Positions 16,923 to 25,628 are shown, counted from the first letter of the stretch. The stretch is 34,685 nt of DNA from Lachnospiraceae bacterium (GCA_014803415.1 JAAVBZ010000026.1:83433-118117), one strand, 5' to 3'. The notes: generated from the letters alone by a model not told the origin. Numbers and translations are program-made.

Positions 16923-17777
16923 ATGAATAAATTTGTAAAAGTCAGTCTGATCACTGCAGGAATTTTGCTTGCAATAGGCTGTGTATTGGGAATGATCAGC
17001 AGCATAGCCGGAAAACACATATTTTTCAGATTAAAAGACGATCTGGTTTCTTTTGCTGACAGAGCGGCTGGGGGAAAGACTTATCAGGTGCCTGCAGAGG
17101 GGATCAATAACATGGAACTGAAGCTGGGAGCCGGTACTTTTATCATAAGCGAAAAAGAAGAAGCGGATGGCATGATCGATATCACTGTATCAGGAAAAGG
17201 GCGATTTGATTATCAGACCAAGAAAGATACGCTTTTTGTTGAAGGATTTAAGGGACAGAAGTGGGGCATTTGGAATGAGGCAAATGATAATCTGGTTACG
17301 ATATATGTTCCGAAAGGCAGCAGATTCCACGAGGTGGAGCTTGAAACAGGAGCAAGTCTTGTGGATATCATAACAGTTAAAATTGACAAACTGGACGCGG
17401 CAGTGGGCGCCGGAGAACTTTTTATCAGTAATATGGAAATAGAAGATATATCTGTGGAGATCGGAGCAGGAAAACTGGAGGCCGAAAATGTCAGTGCAAA
17501 AGAGGCAGAATTTAATGTGGGAGTAGGGGAATGTTCCTACAGCGGCGCCATAACAGGAAAACTGGATCTGGAATGCGGTATGGGAAATGTAGATTTTATG
17601 CTGAAAGGCAGAGAAACAGATCATGATTATGAAATTGAATGTAATATGGGAAACATTGACGTAGGAAGTTATTCTGCCACTGCCCTTGCATCTGAAAAAA
17701 GAATTAATAATAATGCAAGGAGCAAATTTGACATAGCATGTAACATGGGAAATGTTTCCATTCAGTTTGAGGATTAG
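16923..17777 (+). CDS. DUF4097 family beta-strand repeat protein, membrane anchored
   Basis: A 284-residue protein with an N-terminal hydrophobic segment (about 5-27) acting as signal anchor, then an outside domain of repeating short beta strands: LKLGAGTF, LETGASL, AAVGAGEL, VEIGAGKL, FNVGVGEC, LECGMGNVDF, IECNMGNIDV and IACNMGNVSI. This G-x-G/M-G-N spacing is typical of DUF4097, a beta-solenoid-like fold related to the C-terminal part of LiaX-type envelope-stress proteins. AAAGGAGG precedes the ATG. Its place after PadR and DUF1700 genes suggests an envelope-stress sensing or protective module. That role is inferred from family context. Confidence 0.87.
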   Translation: MNKFVKVSLITAGILLAIGCVLGMISSIAGKHIFFRLKDDLVSFADRAAGGKTYQVPAEGINNMELKLGAGTFIISEKEEADGMIDITVSGKGRFDYQTKKDTLFVEGFKGQKWGIWNEANDNLVTIYVPKGSRFHEVELETGASLVDIITVKIDKLDAAVGAGELFISNMEIEDISVEIGAGKLEAENVSAKEAEFNVGVGECSYSGAITGKLDLECGMGNVDFMLKGRETDHDYEIECNMGNIDVGSYSATALASEKRINNNARSKFDIACNMGNVSIQFED

Positions 17778-17806
17778 GTGAAAATAACAGATAAAGGAGA
17801 AGGAAT

Positions 17807-18046
17807 ATGATCATAATTACAATAATAGCTGTTTTTATACTGATTGTGGTGTTTTCTGTACTTTCCCTGTGCTTTCATGTAGCAGGGGGAGTGCTGAAGC
17901 TGGCACTGAAATTGTTGGTATGCCTGCCTGCAGCACTTCTTATTTCAGCAGTGGGCGTGGCACTGTGCTGTACATTGCTTTTGATTCCCCTGGGATTTTG
18001 CTGCTTTAAACTGGCCGGGAGCCTTATGAATCCCTTTCACGCCTGA
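17807..18046 (+). CDS. Small hydrophobic membrane protein
   Basis: A 79-residue protein almost wholly hydrophobic, with about two membrane segments (3-24 and 33-65). I do not recognise a family. AAAGGAGAAGG precedes the ATG and it follows the DUF4097 stop by 29 bases, so it is probably the last gene of the padR operon. Its final ten bases overlap the end of the convergent ECF transporter gene. Confidence 0.65.
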   Translation: MIIITIIAVFILIVVFSVLSLCFHVAGGVLKLALKLLVCLPAALLISAVGVALCCTLLLIPLGFCCFKLAGSLMNPFHA

Positions 18047-18639
18047 CCAGTTTTTGGGTTAGACAGGTCAAAGAAGAAACCGGCTTTTTTCAGTGCGGGG
18101 CGAAGTGCCATGTAAATAACGGAAGAAACAATAGCAGAAGTAACGGCGTTGATAGATGTGGAAGCGATGTTCCATGCAAGTGTCAATTCTGCTGCAGGTT
18201 TACCCAAAACTGCAAGTTTATAGAAATAACCGATCAGGGGATCGAAGATCACATTGAATAATAAGCCGCCGGCTGCGGCCAGAACAGTAAAGATAAGAAC
18301 CTTTTTCGTGTTCTTTTCCACAGAGATCCTGCCGATCCTGTGAGCGATCAGTCCGGTGATCAGGCCAATGCACAGCTTCAGGATGAAAGTCTTGGGGGCA
18401 TAAACGATATACTGAGGATCGAGCAGATCGCCAATGGTCATTCCGATAGCGCCGCCTAAGCCTCCATATACGCCGCCTAAAAGAAGCGCTGCGAGAATAC
18501 AGACTGCGTTTCCCAGGTGGATAGAGGTGGCGTCGCCTCCGGGCAGCTGGATCCTTATCTGTAAAAAGGTAAAGACAACATAGGATAAAGCAGCCATGAG
18601 GCCCGTTAATGCAATTTTTTGTGCAGTTTGATTTTTCAT
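18037..18639 (-). CDS. ECF transporter S component (substrate-binding membrane subunit)
   Basis: A 200-residue integral membrane protein with about six hydrophobic segments. The pattern SIHLGNAVCILAALLLGG, followed by GLGGAIGMTIGDLLD, is typical of vitamin-type S components of energy-coupling factor transporters, which deliver substrates to a shared EcfA/A'/T module encoded elsewhere. The substrate cannot be read from the sequence and no riboswitch is evident in the short leader. An in-frame ATG at 18651 exists, but the ATG at 18639 is chosen because GGAG lies seven bases before it. It converges with the padR operon, with a 10-base 3' overlap. Confidence 0.85.
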   Translation of the reverse strand: MKNQTAQKIALTGLMAALSYVVFTFLQIRIQLPGGDATSIHLGNAVCILAALLLGGVYGGLGGAIGMTIGDLLDPQYIVYAPKTFILKLCIGLITGLIAHRIGRISVEKNTKKVLIFTVLAAAGGLLFNVIFDPLIGYFYKLAVLGKPAAELTLAWNIASTSINAVTSAIVSSVIYMALRPALKKAGFFFDLSNPKTGQA

Positions 18640-18726
18640 AATAATCTCCATTCATTTAATACTGGTTGCTAGAAATAAGTATACTCATAAGTGGCATTGC
18701 AAAAAGTGCCAAATTACAATTTTCCG

Positions 18727-18765
18727 ACTGGTCCAGTTGAAAAACAGACCAGATTCGTGTAGTAT
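18727..18765 (+). promoter_or_regulatory. Promoter with palindromes upstream of the TraX-family gene
   Basis: -35 TTGAAA (18737-18742) and -10 TAGTAT (18760-18765) are 17 bases apart. ACTGGTCCAGT (18727-18737) is a palindrome touching the -35, and CTGGTC (18728-18733) is mirrored by GACCAG (18747-18752) in the spacer. Either arrangement could be an operator. Confidence 0.5.
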
Positions 18766-18798
18766 AGAACGGTAAAATGAAGCGGGAGGTTATGAAAA

Positions 18799-19497
18799 AT
18801 GCTGAAAAACAGAGGCCTGAGCGGCAGCACACTTAAGATCATCGCGATGATATCCATGCTGGTGGATCATACGGGAGAAGTTTTATTAAGAAGTATACTT
18901 ACAGGAGAAGCATATATCACTGCCTATAAGATCATGCGTCTTTGGATAGGCAGGATTGCTTTTCCTGTTTTTTGCTTTCTTCTGGTGGAGGGATTCCAAA
19001 GAACCGGAAACAGAGCAAAGTATGCATTCAGACTGTTTTTATTTGCATTGATTTCGGAAATCCCCTTTGATCTTGCTTTTAATGGAAAAATATGGGATAC
19101 AGGATATCAGAATGTTTTCTTTACTTTGTGGATAGGGCTTCTTATGCTGACGGGTATGGCAGAATTGGAAAAAAGGTGCAGGAATATTTGGATCGCTTTT
19201 CTGGGAAAAGCCGGGATATTTTTGGCGGCAGCTTTTATTTCAGAACTGATCTGTTGTGATTATGGTGCTCACGGTATCATCGCAATTGCACTTCTTTACC
19301 TGTTTCGAAAGAACAAACTGGAACAGATCATTGCAGGCTGCGTGGCTTTTCTGTGGGAAGTCACAGCGCCACTTGCCTTCATACCAGTTGCATTTTACAA
19401 CGGAAAAAGAGGACTGAAATTAAAATATGTCTTCTATGCATTTTATCCTGTTCACCTGCTTATTCTGCATTTTCTGCGGGTATGGATATTTGTATGA
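18799..19497 (+). CDS. TraX family membrane protein
   Basis: A 232-residue integral membrane protein with about seven hydrophobic segments. It opens with the family signature LSGSTLKIIAMISMLVDHTG, followed by RIAFPVFCFLLVEGFQRTGN and ALISEIPFDLAF. F-plasmid TraX acetylates pilin, and the fold is related to membrane acyltransferases, but chromosomal Firmicute members are common and their targets are unknown. GCGGGAGG precedes the ATG. No conjugation genes are nearby. It is probably a single-gene unit. Confidence 0.88.
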   Translation: MLKNRGLSGSTLKIIAMISMLVDHTGEVLLRSILTGEAYITAYKIMRLWIGRIAFPVFCFLLVEGFQRTGNRAKYAFRLFLFALISEIPFDLAFNGKIWDTGYQNVFFTLWIGLLMLTGMAELEKRCRNIWIAFLGKAGIFLAAAFISELICCDYGAHGIIAIALLYLFRKNKLEQIIAGCVAFLWEVTAPLAFIPVAFYNGKRGLKLKYVFYAFYPVHLLILHFLRVWIFV

Positions 19498-19509
19498 TGG
19501 AAAATATAC

Positions 19510-19539
19510 TTGACAGTATTTTCCGGGCAGGAGTATAAT
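19510..19539 (+). promoter_or_regulatory. Promoter of the marR-ABC exporter operon
   Basis: -35 TTGACA (19510-19515) and -10 TATAAT (19534-19539) are both perfect consensus, with an 18-base spacer. It begins just after the TraX-family stop and is one of the strongest promoters in the window. Confidence 0.82.
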
Positions 19540-19548
19540 GTCAAAAGG

Positions 19549-19575
19549 TTAACTAGTTAAATATTAATTAATTAA
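19549..19575. promoter_or_regulatory. Paired palindromic operators for the MarR repressor
   Basis: TTAACTAGTTAA (19549-19560) and TTAATTAATTAA (19564-19575) are both perfect 12-base palindromes with centres 15 bases apart. They cover the transcription start and early leader. MarR proteins bind such sites as dimers, so autorepression of this operon is likely. Confidence 0.68.
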
Positions 19576-19594
19576 CAAAAGGAGGCGGATAACA

Positions 19595-20050
19595 GTGGGG
19601 GATCATCAGCATCGGATCATTAATCTGTTCCGTGCGGCGGACCAGACGCTGAAGCGTTCCATCGATAAAAGAGTGGAGGGTACCGGTGTCTACAGGAGTC
19701 AACACAGACTGCTCATGATATTGGGAAAGCATCCGGAGTGTTCCCAGACAGAACTTGCAGAGATACTGGATATTTCACCGGCAGCTGTAGCTGTATCTTT
19801 AAAAAAACTTGAAAAAGCAGGGGTTATCAGAAGACAATGCAAGGAAAATGATAACCGTGTCAATCATGTGGACATCACGGAAAAAGGACGGAAAGCAATT
19901 GATGTCAGTATTCATTACTTCATGGAAATGGAGAATGCCTTTTTCCTGGGCTTTTCGGAAGATGAAATGGAACAGCTGGAATGTTTTTTCAGACGTATCA
20001 TAGAAAATGGAGAGAAGTATTATCAAAACTTATTAAAACAGGAGAATTAG
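19595..20050 (+). CDS. MarR-family transcriptional regulator
   Basis: A 151-residue winged-helix regulator. The recognition region is CSQTELAEILDISPAAVAVS with LKKLEKAGVI, and the wing carries the family motif DNRVNHVDITEKGR. The start is GTG, with GGAGG nine bases before it. It is the first gene of an operon with two ABC exporter genes (spacing four bases) and probably represses it until a toxic ligand binds. Confidence 0.92.
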   Translation: MGDHQHRIINLFRAADQTLKRSIDKRVEGTGVYRSQHRLLMILGKHPECSQTELAEILDISPAAVAVSLKKLEKAGVIRRQCKENDNRVNHVDITEKGRKAIDVSIHYFMEMENAFFLGFSEDEMEQLECFFRRIIENGEKYYQNLLKQEN

Positions 20051-20054
20051 AATT

Positions 20055-21791
20055 ATGAAAAGATATTGGAAATATATAAAACCGTATCTGGCGGCTTTTA
20101 TATGCGGACCTATTCTTATGATCACAGAGGTCTTAGGAGAAGTACTGCTGCCCAAGTTTATGGCAAATATCATAAATAACGGAGCAGCGGGCAGGGATGT
20201 TCCTTATATTATAGGAATGGGAGTTATTATGGTGCTTACGGCGCTGCTTATGATGGCAGGCGGTATCGGCGGTGCCTATTTTGCGGCAAAAGCAGCTATC
20301 AGCTTTGCCTCGGACTTAAGAAGCGATGTATTTGACAAAGTGCAGAAATTTTCATTTGCCAATCTTGACCAGTTCAGTACCGGCTCACTGGTAACCAGGC
20401 TGACCAATGATATTACTCAGGTACAGAATCTGATCAATATGGCTCTTCGCATGATGCTGCGTGCACCGGGCATGCTGATCGGCGCGCTGATCATGGCTAT
20501 CATGATGAATGCACAGCTGACTATTGTAATTATCGTAGTCATACCGATTCTGGTAACGTTGATCGCACTGGTCATTAAAACAGCTTTCCCAAGGTTTGAG
20601 ATCATGCAGAAGAAACTGGATATCCTGAATTCCAATATTCAGGAAATGCTGACCAACGTGCGTGTTATCAAATCTTTCGTAAGAGGAAGCTATGAGGAAG
20701 AAAAGTTTGCAGCCTCCAATGAAGATTTAAAACAGTCCAGCCTGAGTGCATTTAAAGTGGTCATTTTAAATATGCCTATCATGATGCTGCTGATGAACGC
20801 CACCACCCTTGCTGTTGTATGGTTCGGCGGCAGGCAGATTCTGGCGGGAAATATGCCGGTAGGCGATCTGACGGCATTTACTACTTATATTGTGCAGATA
20901 TTGATGTCACTTATGATGCTTGCCATGGTACTTCTTCAGAGTTCCAGAGCGCTGGCTTCCCTGCACCGGATCACAGAGGTGTTGGATACAGAAGTGGATC
21001 TGACAGACGTAAATTGCAGACTTCCGGAAAAAACGGTTGAAAAGGGCAGGGTAGAATTTAAGGATGTATCCTTCCGTTATTATAAAGATAATAAGGAAAA
21101 GGTACTTGACCGGATCAGCTTCAAAATTGAGAGCGGACAGATCCTGGGTATCATCGGATCTACAGGCAGCGGTAAGACAACATTGGTACAGATGATCCCA
21201 AGGCTTTATGATGCCGATGAAGGGGAAGTTCTTGTGGACGGCGTAAATGTCAGAGATTATTCTTTAAGAAATCTCCGTGAAGGCGTGGGCATGGTCCTGC
21301 AAAAGAACGTGCTATTTTCCGGCAGTATCATGGAAAATCTCATGTGGGGAGATGAAAATGCTTCTTACGAGGAAATCACACATGCTGCCATGGATGCGCA
21401 GGCAGCGCCTTTTATCGAGACTTTTACGGAAGGCTATGAGACAGAATTGGGTCAGGGCGGCGTCAATGTTTCTGGCGGCCAGAAACAGAGACTTTGTATT
21501 GCAAGGGCCTTATTAAAGAAACCTAAAATACTGATCCTGGATGATTCTACCAGCGCAGTCGATACTGCTACGGAGGCAAAGATAAGGGAAAGCTTTAAAG
21601 GAAACTTAAAAGATACTACCAAGATCATTATTGCCCAGAGAATCACCTCAGTTATGGAGGCGGATACCATACTGGTACTGGATGAAGGCAGTGTGGCAGG
21701 AATGGGAACACATGAAGAACTTCTGAAGAGCTGTGAGGCTTATCAGGAGATCTATTATTCCCAGATGGATAAGGAGGTGAGCGCATCATGA
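20055..21791 (+). CDS. ABC exporter half-transporter with degenerate ATP site (subunit 1)
   Basis: A 578-residue membrane/ATPase fusion: six membrane segments (about 1-320), then a nucleotide-binding domain with Walker A GSTGSGKT (368-375), signature VSGGQ (472-476) and Walker B ending LDD. The catalytic glutamate after Walker B is replaced by Asp (D497) and the switch histidine by Gln (Q528, IIAQRIT). Those changes are typical of the degenerate half of heterodimeric exporters such as TM287/288 and BmrCD. It overlaps the next gene by four bases (ATGA), matching equal production of both halves. MarR control suggests drug or toxic-compound efflux; the substrate is unknown. Confidence 0.93.
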   Translation: MKRYWKYIKPYLAAFICGPILMITEVLGEVLLPKFMANIINNGAAGRDVPYIIGMGVIMVLTALLMMAGGIGGAYFAAKAAISFASDLRSDVFDKVQKFSFANLDQFSTGSLVTRLTNDITQVQNLINMALRMMLRAPGMLIGALIMAIMMNAQLTIVIIVVIPILVTLIALVIKTAFPRFEIMQKKLDILNSNIQEMLTNVRVIKSFVRGSYEEEKFAASNEDLKQSSLSAFKVVILNMPIMMLLMNATTLAVVWFGGRQILAGNMPVGDLTAFTTYIVQILMSLMMLAMVLLQSSRALASLHRITEVLDTEVDLTDVNCRLPEKTVEKGRVEFKDVSFRYYKDNKEKVLDRISFKIESGQILGIIGSTGSGKTTLVQMIPRLYDADEGEVLVDGVNVRDYSLRNLREGVGMVLQKNVLFSGSIMENLMWGDENASYEEITHAAMDAQAAPFIETFTEGYETELGQGGVNVSGGQKQRLCIARALLKKPKILILDDSTSAVDTATEAKIRESFKGNLKDTTKIIIAQRITSVMEADTILVLDEGSVAGMGTHEELLKSCEAYQEIYYSQMDKEVSAS

Positions 21792-23785
21792 CGAAAGGAA
21801 AGCTGGAATATTTACAGAAAAAGTATGAAAGTAAATTGAGTACTGCAAGTGATGAAATGCCCAAGGGCGGCCCCGGGCATAAAGGACCGGGCGGTCCGGG
21901 AGGCAGAAACGCCAGAGGTATGGCAGGCAGTAAACCAAAGAATGTAAAGAAAAGTGTTAAAAGACTGTTTGGCTATATATCTGAAAGTAAATGGAAGTTG
22001 GGAATTGTTGTACTTTGTGTCATCGGAGGAACTGTTGCGAACCTTGCAGGATCCTACATGCTGCGCCCTATCATTAACGGTCTGACTTCAGAAAACGGCA
22101 GTGTTTCTTCTTTATTAAAAGGGATACTTACCATGTTGTGTATTTATATTGGGGCCGTTGCGGCTCAGTATCTGCAGCAGAGAATTATGATCACAGTATC
22201 CCAGAACGCGATTCAAAAGCTGCGTAATGATCTTTTTCAGAAGATGCAAAAGCTTCCTGTACGGTATTATGATACCAACAATCACGGTGATGTAATGAGC
22301 CGGTTTACCAACGATGTGGATGCGATCGGAGAAATGCTGAATAACACAGTAGTGCAGTTGATATCCGGTACCATCACCATAATAGGTACTTTTGCGCTTA
22401 TGATCTACACCAACATATGGCTTACACTGATCACCATTGCAATGATCCCTATCATGCTGAAAGCTGTTCAGACCGTGGGCGGCAGAAGCCGGAAATATTA
22501 CAGGGCGCAGCAGGCAGCCATCGGTACATTGAACGGATATATTGAAGAAACGGTAACGGGACAGAAGGTAGTAAAGGTATTCTGTCATGAAGATAATGCC
22601 AGAGATGAATTTGAATATCTGAATCAGGATCTGCGGGGCAAACAGATCAAGGCCCAGTTCTTCGGAGGAATCATGGGACCGGTCATGGGAAATTTAAGCC
22701 AGGTAAGCTATTCCCTGACAGCCTGCATCGGAGGTATTCTTTGTGTGCTCAGGGGATTTGATATCGGAGGTCTTACCGTATTTGTCAATTATTCCAGGCA
22801 GTTTTCACGTCCCATTAATGAAGTGGCTATGCAGGTCAATACTATTTTTTCCGCACTGGCAGGTGCAGAACGGGTATTCGCGGTTATGGATGAAGAACCT
22901 GAAAAAGAGGATGAAGAGTGCGCTGTCCGCATTGAGGAAACGGCAGAAGGCAAGCTTTGTTATGTGATCCCCAGAAAGAGTGCAGCTGCGGCCAGAGAAG
23001 AATTGCTGACAGATATTGTAAAAGAAACGAAAGAGGCTTATTATAAAGAAGTAAAAGGCGCTGTGACTTTATCCGATGTGACCTTTGGGTATAATCCTGA
23101 TAAGACTATCTTAAAGCATGTATCCCTTTATGCGAAACCGGGACAGAAGATAGCGTTTGTAGGTTCTACCGGAGCCGGCAAGACTACGATAACAAACCTG
23201 ATCAACCGATTCTATGATATTGACTCAGGCAGTATTACCATAGATGGTATCCCGGTCACGGAGTTAGAGAGGGATTCTCTTCGCCGGAATATTTCCATGG
23301 TACTGCAGGATACCCATTTGTTTACGGGAACGGTGCGTGATAATATCAGATACGGCAGACTGGATGCCACTGACGAAGAGGTGGAACAGGCAGCAAGAAC
23401 TGCCAGCGCCCATTCCTTTATCATGCGTCTTGAGAACGGTTATGATACCATGCTGGAGGGAGACGGAGCCAACTTAAGTCAGGGACAGAGGCAGCTTATC
23501 AATATTGCCAGAGCAGCCATTTCCAAAGCGCCCATTCTTATTCTGGATGAAGCGACAAGTTCCGTAGATACCAGAACGGAAAAGCATATTGAAAAGGGCA
23601 TGGACCGTCTGATGGAACAGCGGACTACTCTGGTGATCGCACACAGGTTATCCACCGTAAGAAATGCCAATGCGATCATGGTACTGGAAAACGGCGAGAT
23701 CATTGAGCGGGGCGATCATGACGATCTTCTTGAACAAAAAGGACGGTATTATGAATTGTATACCGGACTCAGCGAACTGGATTAA
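21788..23785 (+). CDS. ABC exporter half-transporter with consensus ATP site residues (subunit 2)
   Basis: A 665-residue partner of the upstream half. It has a Gly/Pro-rich N-terminal extension (about 24-45), six membrane segments, a charged insert of roughly 60 residues before the ATPase domain, Walker A GSTGAGKT (459-466), Walker B LDE with catalytic E588, and switch H619 (IAHRLS). Its signature is LSQGQ (563-567) instead of LSGGQ. Paired with subunit 1 this gives one intact ATP site (this Walker A/B with subunit 1 VSGGQ) and one degenerate site. Start overlap of four bases implies translational coupling. Confidence 0.93.
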   Translation: MTKGKLEYLQKKYESKLSTASDEMPKGGPGHKGPGGPGGRNARGMAGSKPKNVKKSVKRLFGYISESKWKLGIVVLCVIGGTVANLAGSYMLRPIINGLTSENGSVSSLLKGILTMLCIYIGAVAAQYLQQRIMITVSQNAIQKLRNDLFQKMQKLPVRYYDTNNHGDVMSRFTNDVDAIGEMLNNTVVQLISGTITIIGTFALMIYTNIWLTLITIAMIPIMLKAVQTVGGRSRKYYRAQQAAIGTLNGYIEETVTGQKVVKVFCHEDNARDEFEYLNQDLRGKQIKAQFFGGIMGPVMGNLSQVSYSLTACIGGILCVLRGFDIGGLTVFVNYSRQFSRPINEVAMQVNTIFSALAGAERVFAVMDEEPEKEDEECAVRIEETAEGKLCYVIPRKSAAAAREELLTDIVKETKEAYYKEVKGAVTLSDVTFGYNPDKTILKHVSLYAKPGQKIAFVGSTGAGKTTITNLINRFYDIDSGSITIDGIPVTELERDSLRRNISMVLQDTHLFTGTVRDNIRYGRLDATDEEVEQAARTASAHSFIMRLENGYDTMLEGDGANLSQGQRQLINIARAAISKAPILILDEATSSVDTRTEKHIEKGMDRLMEQRTTLVIAHRLSTVRNANAIMVLENGEIIERGDHDDLLEQKGRYYELYTGLSELD

Positions 23786-23806
23786 AAGAAAACGAGGGGT
23801 AAGTTT

Positions 23807-25450
23807 ATGTATTGTGAAAACAAAATCCTGGTGGGAAAGTCAGGAGAAGAAAATGTTTATATTTATCCGAAGATGGCCAACCGCCACGGTATGATCGCAG
23901 GCGCTACAGGTACGGGCAAGACCATTACGTTAAAGGTTCTTGCGGAGTCCTTTAGTGACTGCGGAGTTCCGGTCTTTCTTGCGGATGTCAAGGGAGATCT
24001 GGCAGGTATGTGCAGGCCGGGCGTAGAAAATGACAGTGTTAAAAGCAGAATGGATACAATGGATCTTATGCAGACAGGTTTTCGTCTGCATGAGTATCCT
24101 GTTAATTTCTGGGATGTCTATGGAGAGAAAGGAATGCCTCTTCGGACCACAGTTTCCGAAATGGGTCCGCTGCTGCTTTCCAGGATCCTGGGCCTGAATG
24201 AAACGCAGTCAGATATCCTGTCAGTTCTTTTTAAAATCGCAGATGATGAAAATCTGCTTCTGATCGACAGTAAGGATCTGCGCGCCATGCTTCAGTATGT
24301 AGGTGAAAATGCCAAAGAATATTCACTTACTTATGGAAATATTTCCAAGCAGAGCCTTGGCGCCATTATCAGGGCAGTGATCGCTCTGGAAGAAGAAGGA
24401 GCGGAGTATTTTTTCGGAGAACCGGCTCTTAACATTGCCGACTGGCTTTGCACAGATTGTAACGGCAAAGGAGTCATTCAGATTCTGGACTGTCAGAGGC
24501 TGATCAACAATCCGACTATGTACGCCACATTCCTGCTGTGGATGATCTCGGAGCTTTTTGAAACACTGCCTGAGGCGGGAGACAGAGAAAAACCCAAGAT
24601 GGTCTTCTTCTTTGACGAAGCGCATCTTCTGTTTCGTTCAGCGCCAAAGGTGCTTCTGGAAAAGATTGAGCAGGTGGTAAAACTGATCCGTTCTAAGGGC
24701 GTGGGAATTTATTTTATCACCCAGAATCCCAAGGATATTCCGGATGGCGTACTGGGACAGCTTGGAAATAAAATTCAGCATGCGCTCCATGCATATACGC
24801 CGGCAGAACAGAAAGGAGCCAAGGCAGCGGCCCAGTCCTTCAGGGAAAATCCTGAATTTGATACCTATAATACCCTGACCGGACTTGGAATCGGTGAGGC
24901 ACTGATTTCCGTACTGGATGAGGAGGGTATTCCTACCATTGTGAAAAAGTGCAATATTCTGCCGCCCCAGAGTCTGATGGGAGCAATCGATGATGAAACC
25001 AGGAAAAATGAAATGGTAAATAATCTGCTCTATAGCCGGTATTTTGAAATGATAGACAGAGATTCAGCCTATGAATTCCTGCAGAGAAAAGCGTTGGCCG
25101 ATGAGCAAAGCGCCCGTAAACAGGAGGAGGAGGCAGCGGCCCAAAAGCAGCGGCTCAAGGAAGAAGAGGCAGCTGAAAAACAGCGTCAAAAGGAAGAAGC
25201 AGCGGCTGAAAAGCAACGGATCAGGCAGGAAGAAGCAGCCAGAAAAGAAGAAGAGAAAAAAGCGGCTGCAAAGGAAAGACAGGTAAAATCAGCGGCTAAA
25301 AGCGTAGCAAGCTCGGCTGCCGGTACCATTGGCAGAGAGCTTGGCAATAATATCGGTAAAACGGTTGGAGGCAGCTTCGGCAAGAAGCTGGGAGGTAATG
25401 TAGGAGCTTCCCTTGGAAGAGGAATTTTGAGTACATTATTTAAATCATAA
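23807..25450 (+). CDS. HerA-like helicase domain protein (DUF853/YjgR family)
   Basis: A 547-residue cytoplasmic P-loop ATPase of the DUF853/YjgR group, related to HerA/FtsK-type DNA translocases. Walker A is GATGTGKT (32-39), Walker B FFFDEAHLLF has DEAH at 270-273, and further family patches are KGVGIYFITQNPKDIPDGVLGQLG (quoted from its ends) and HALHAYTP. About residues 428-495 form a highly charged coiled coil of E/A/K/Q, and the tail is Gly-rich (GRELGNNIGKTVGGSFGKK). The precise cellular role is not known. It begins 21 bases after the ABC operon with GAGGGG before the ATG and may be read through from it; a terminator follows. Confidence 0.9.
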   Translation: MYCENKILVGKSGEENVYIYPKMANRHGMIAGATGTGKTITLKVLAESFSDCGVPVFLADVKGDLAGMCRPGVENDSVKSRMDTMDLMQTGFRLHEYPVNFWDVYGEKGMPLRTTVSEMGPLLLSRILGLNETQSDILSVLFKIADDENLLLIDSKDLRAMLQYVGENAKEYSLTYGNISKQSLGAIIRAVIALEEEGAEYFFGEPALNIADWLCTDCNGKGVIQILDCQRLINNPTMYATFLLWMISELFETLPEAGDREKPKMVFFFDEAHLLFRSAPKVLLEKIEQVVKLIRSKGVGIYFITQNPKDIPDGVLGQLGNKIQHALHAYTPAEQKGAKAAAQSFRENPEFDTYNTLTGLGIGEALISVLDEEGIPTIVKKCNILPPQSLMGAIDDETRKNEMVNNLLYSRYFEMIDRDSAYEFLQRKALADEQSARKQEEEAAAQKQRLKEEEAAEKQRQKEEAAAEKQRIRQEEAARKEEEKKAAAKERQVKSAAKSVASSAAGTIGRELGNNIGKTVGGSFGKKLGGNVGASLGRGILSTLFKS

Positions 25451-25455
25451 ACATG

Positions 25456-25490
25456 ACAAAAGAAAGTTCGTTTTACGGACTTTCTTTTGT
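25456..25490. terminator. Terminator after the HerA-like gene
   Basis: ACAAAAGAAAGT (25456-25467) pairs with ACTTTCTTTTGT (25479-25490), with a short inner CG pair and a small loop. A T-rich exit is built into the 3' arm, and the structure is near symmetrical on both strands. Confidence 0.78.
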
Positions 25491-25507
25491 TCGTGAGGAT
25501 TCTTTTG

Positions 25508-25536
25508 TTTACATGGTTTTATACTTGTGCTATAAT
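25508..25536 (+). promoter_or_regulatory. Promoter of the sulphur amino acid operon
   Basis: -35 TTTACA (25508-25513) and a perfect -10 TATAAT (25531-25536) have a 17-base spacer. Confidence 0.72.
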
Positions 25537-25554
25537 CAGAACAAAATATACACT

Positions 25555-25574
25555 ACTAATCCTATAGGATTAGT
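25555..25574. promoter_or_regulatory. Perfect 20-bp palindrome, likely operator
   Basis: ACTAATCCTATAGGATTAGT is its own reverse complement and begins about 12 bases after the expected transcription start. A position just downstream of +1 is typical of a repressor site. Rrf2-type cysteine regulators such as CymR bind AT-rich dyads of this general kind, but the protein is not identified. Confidence 0.6.
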
Positions 25575-25628
25575 TTGAAAGAAATAGTCCTGATGTTGAC
25601 AGATGAAGAAATCAAAGGAGGATCTTCC

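Noticed and set aside
18799-19497. Conjugative element, suggested by the TraX-family gene
   Set aside because: No relaxase, coupling protein, integrase or attachment site is present in the window, and TraX-family genes are common on Firmicute chromosomes.
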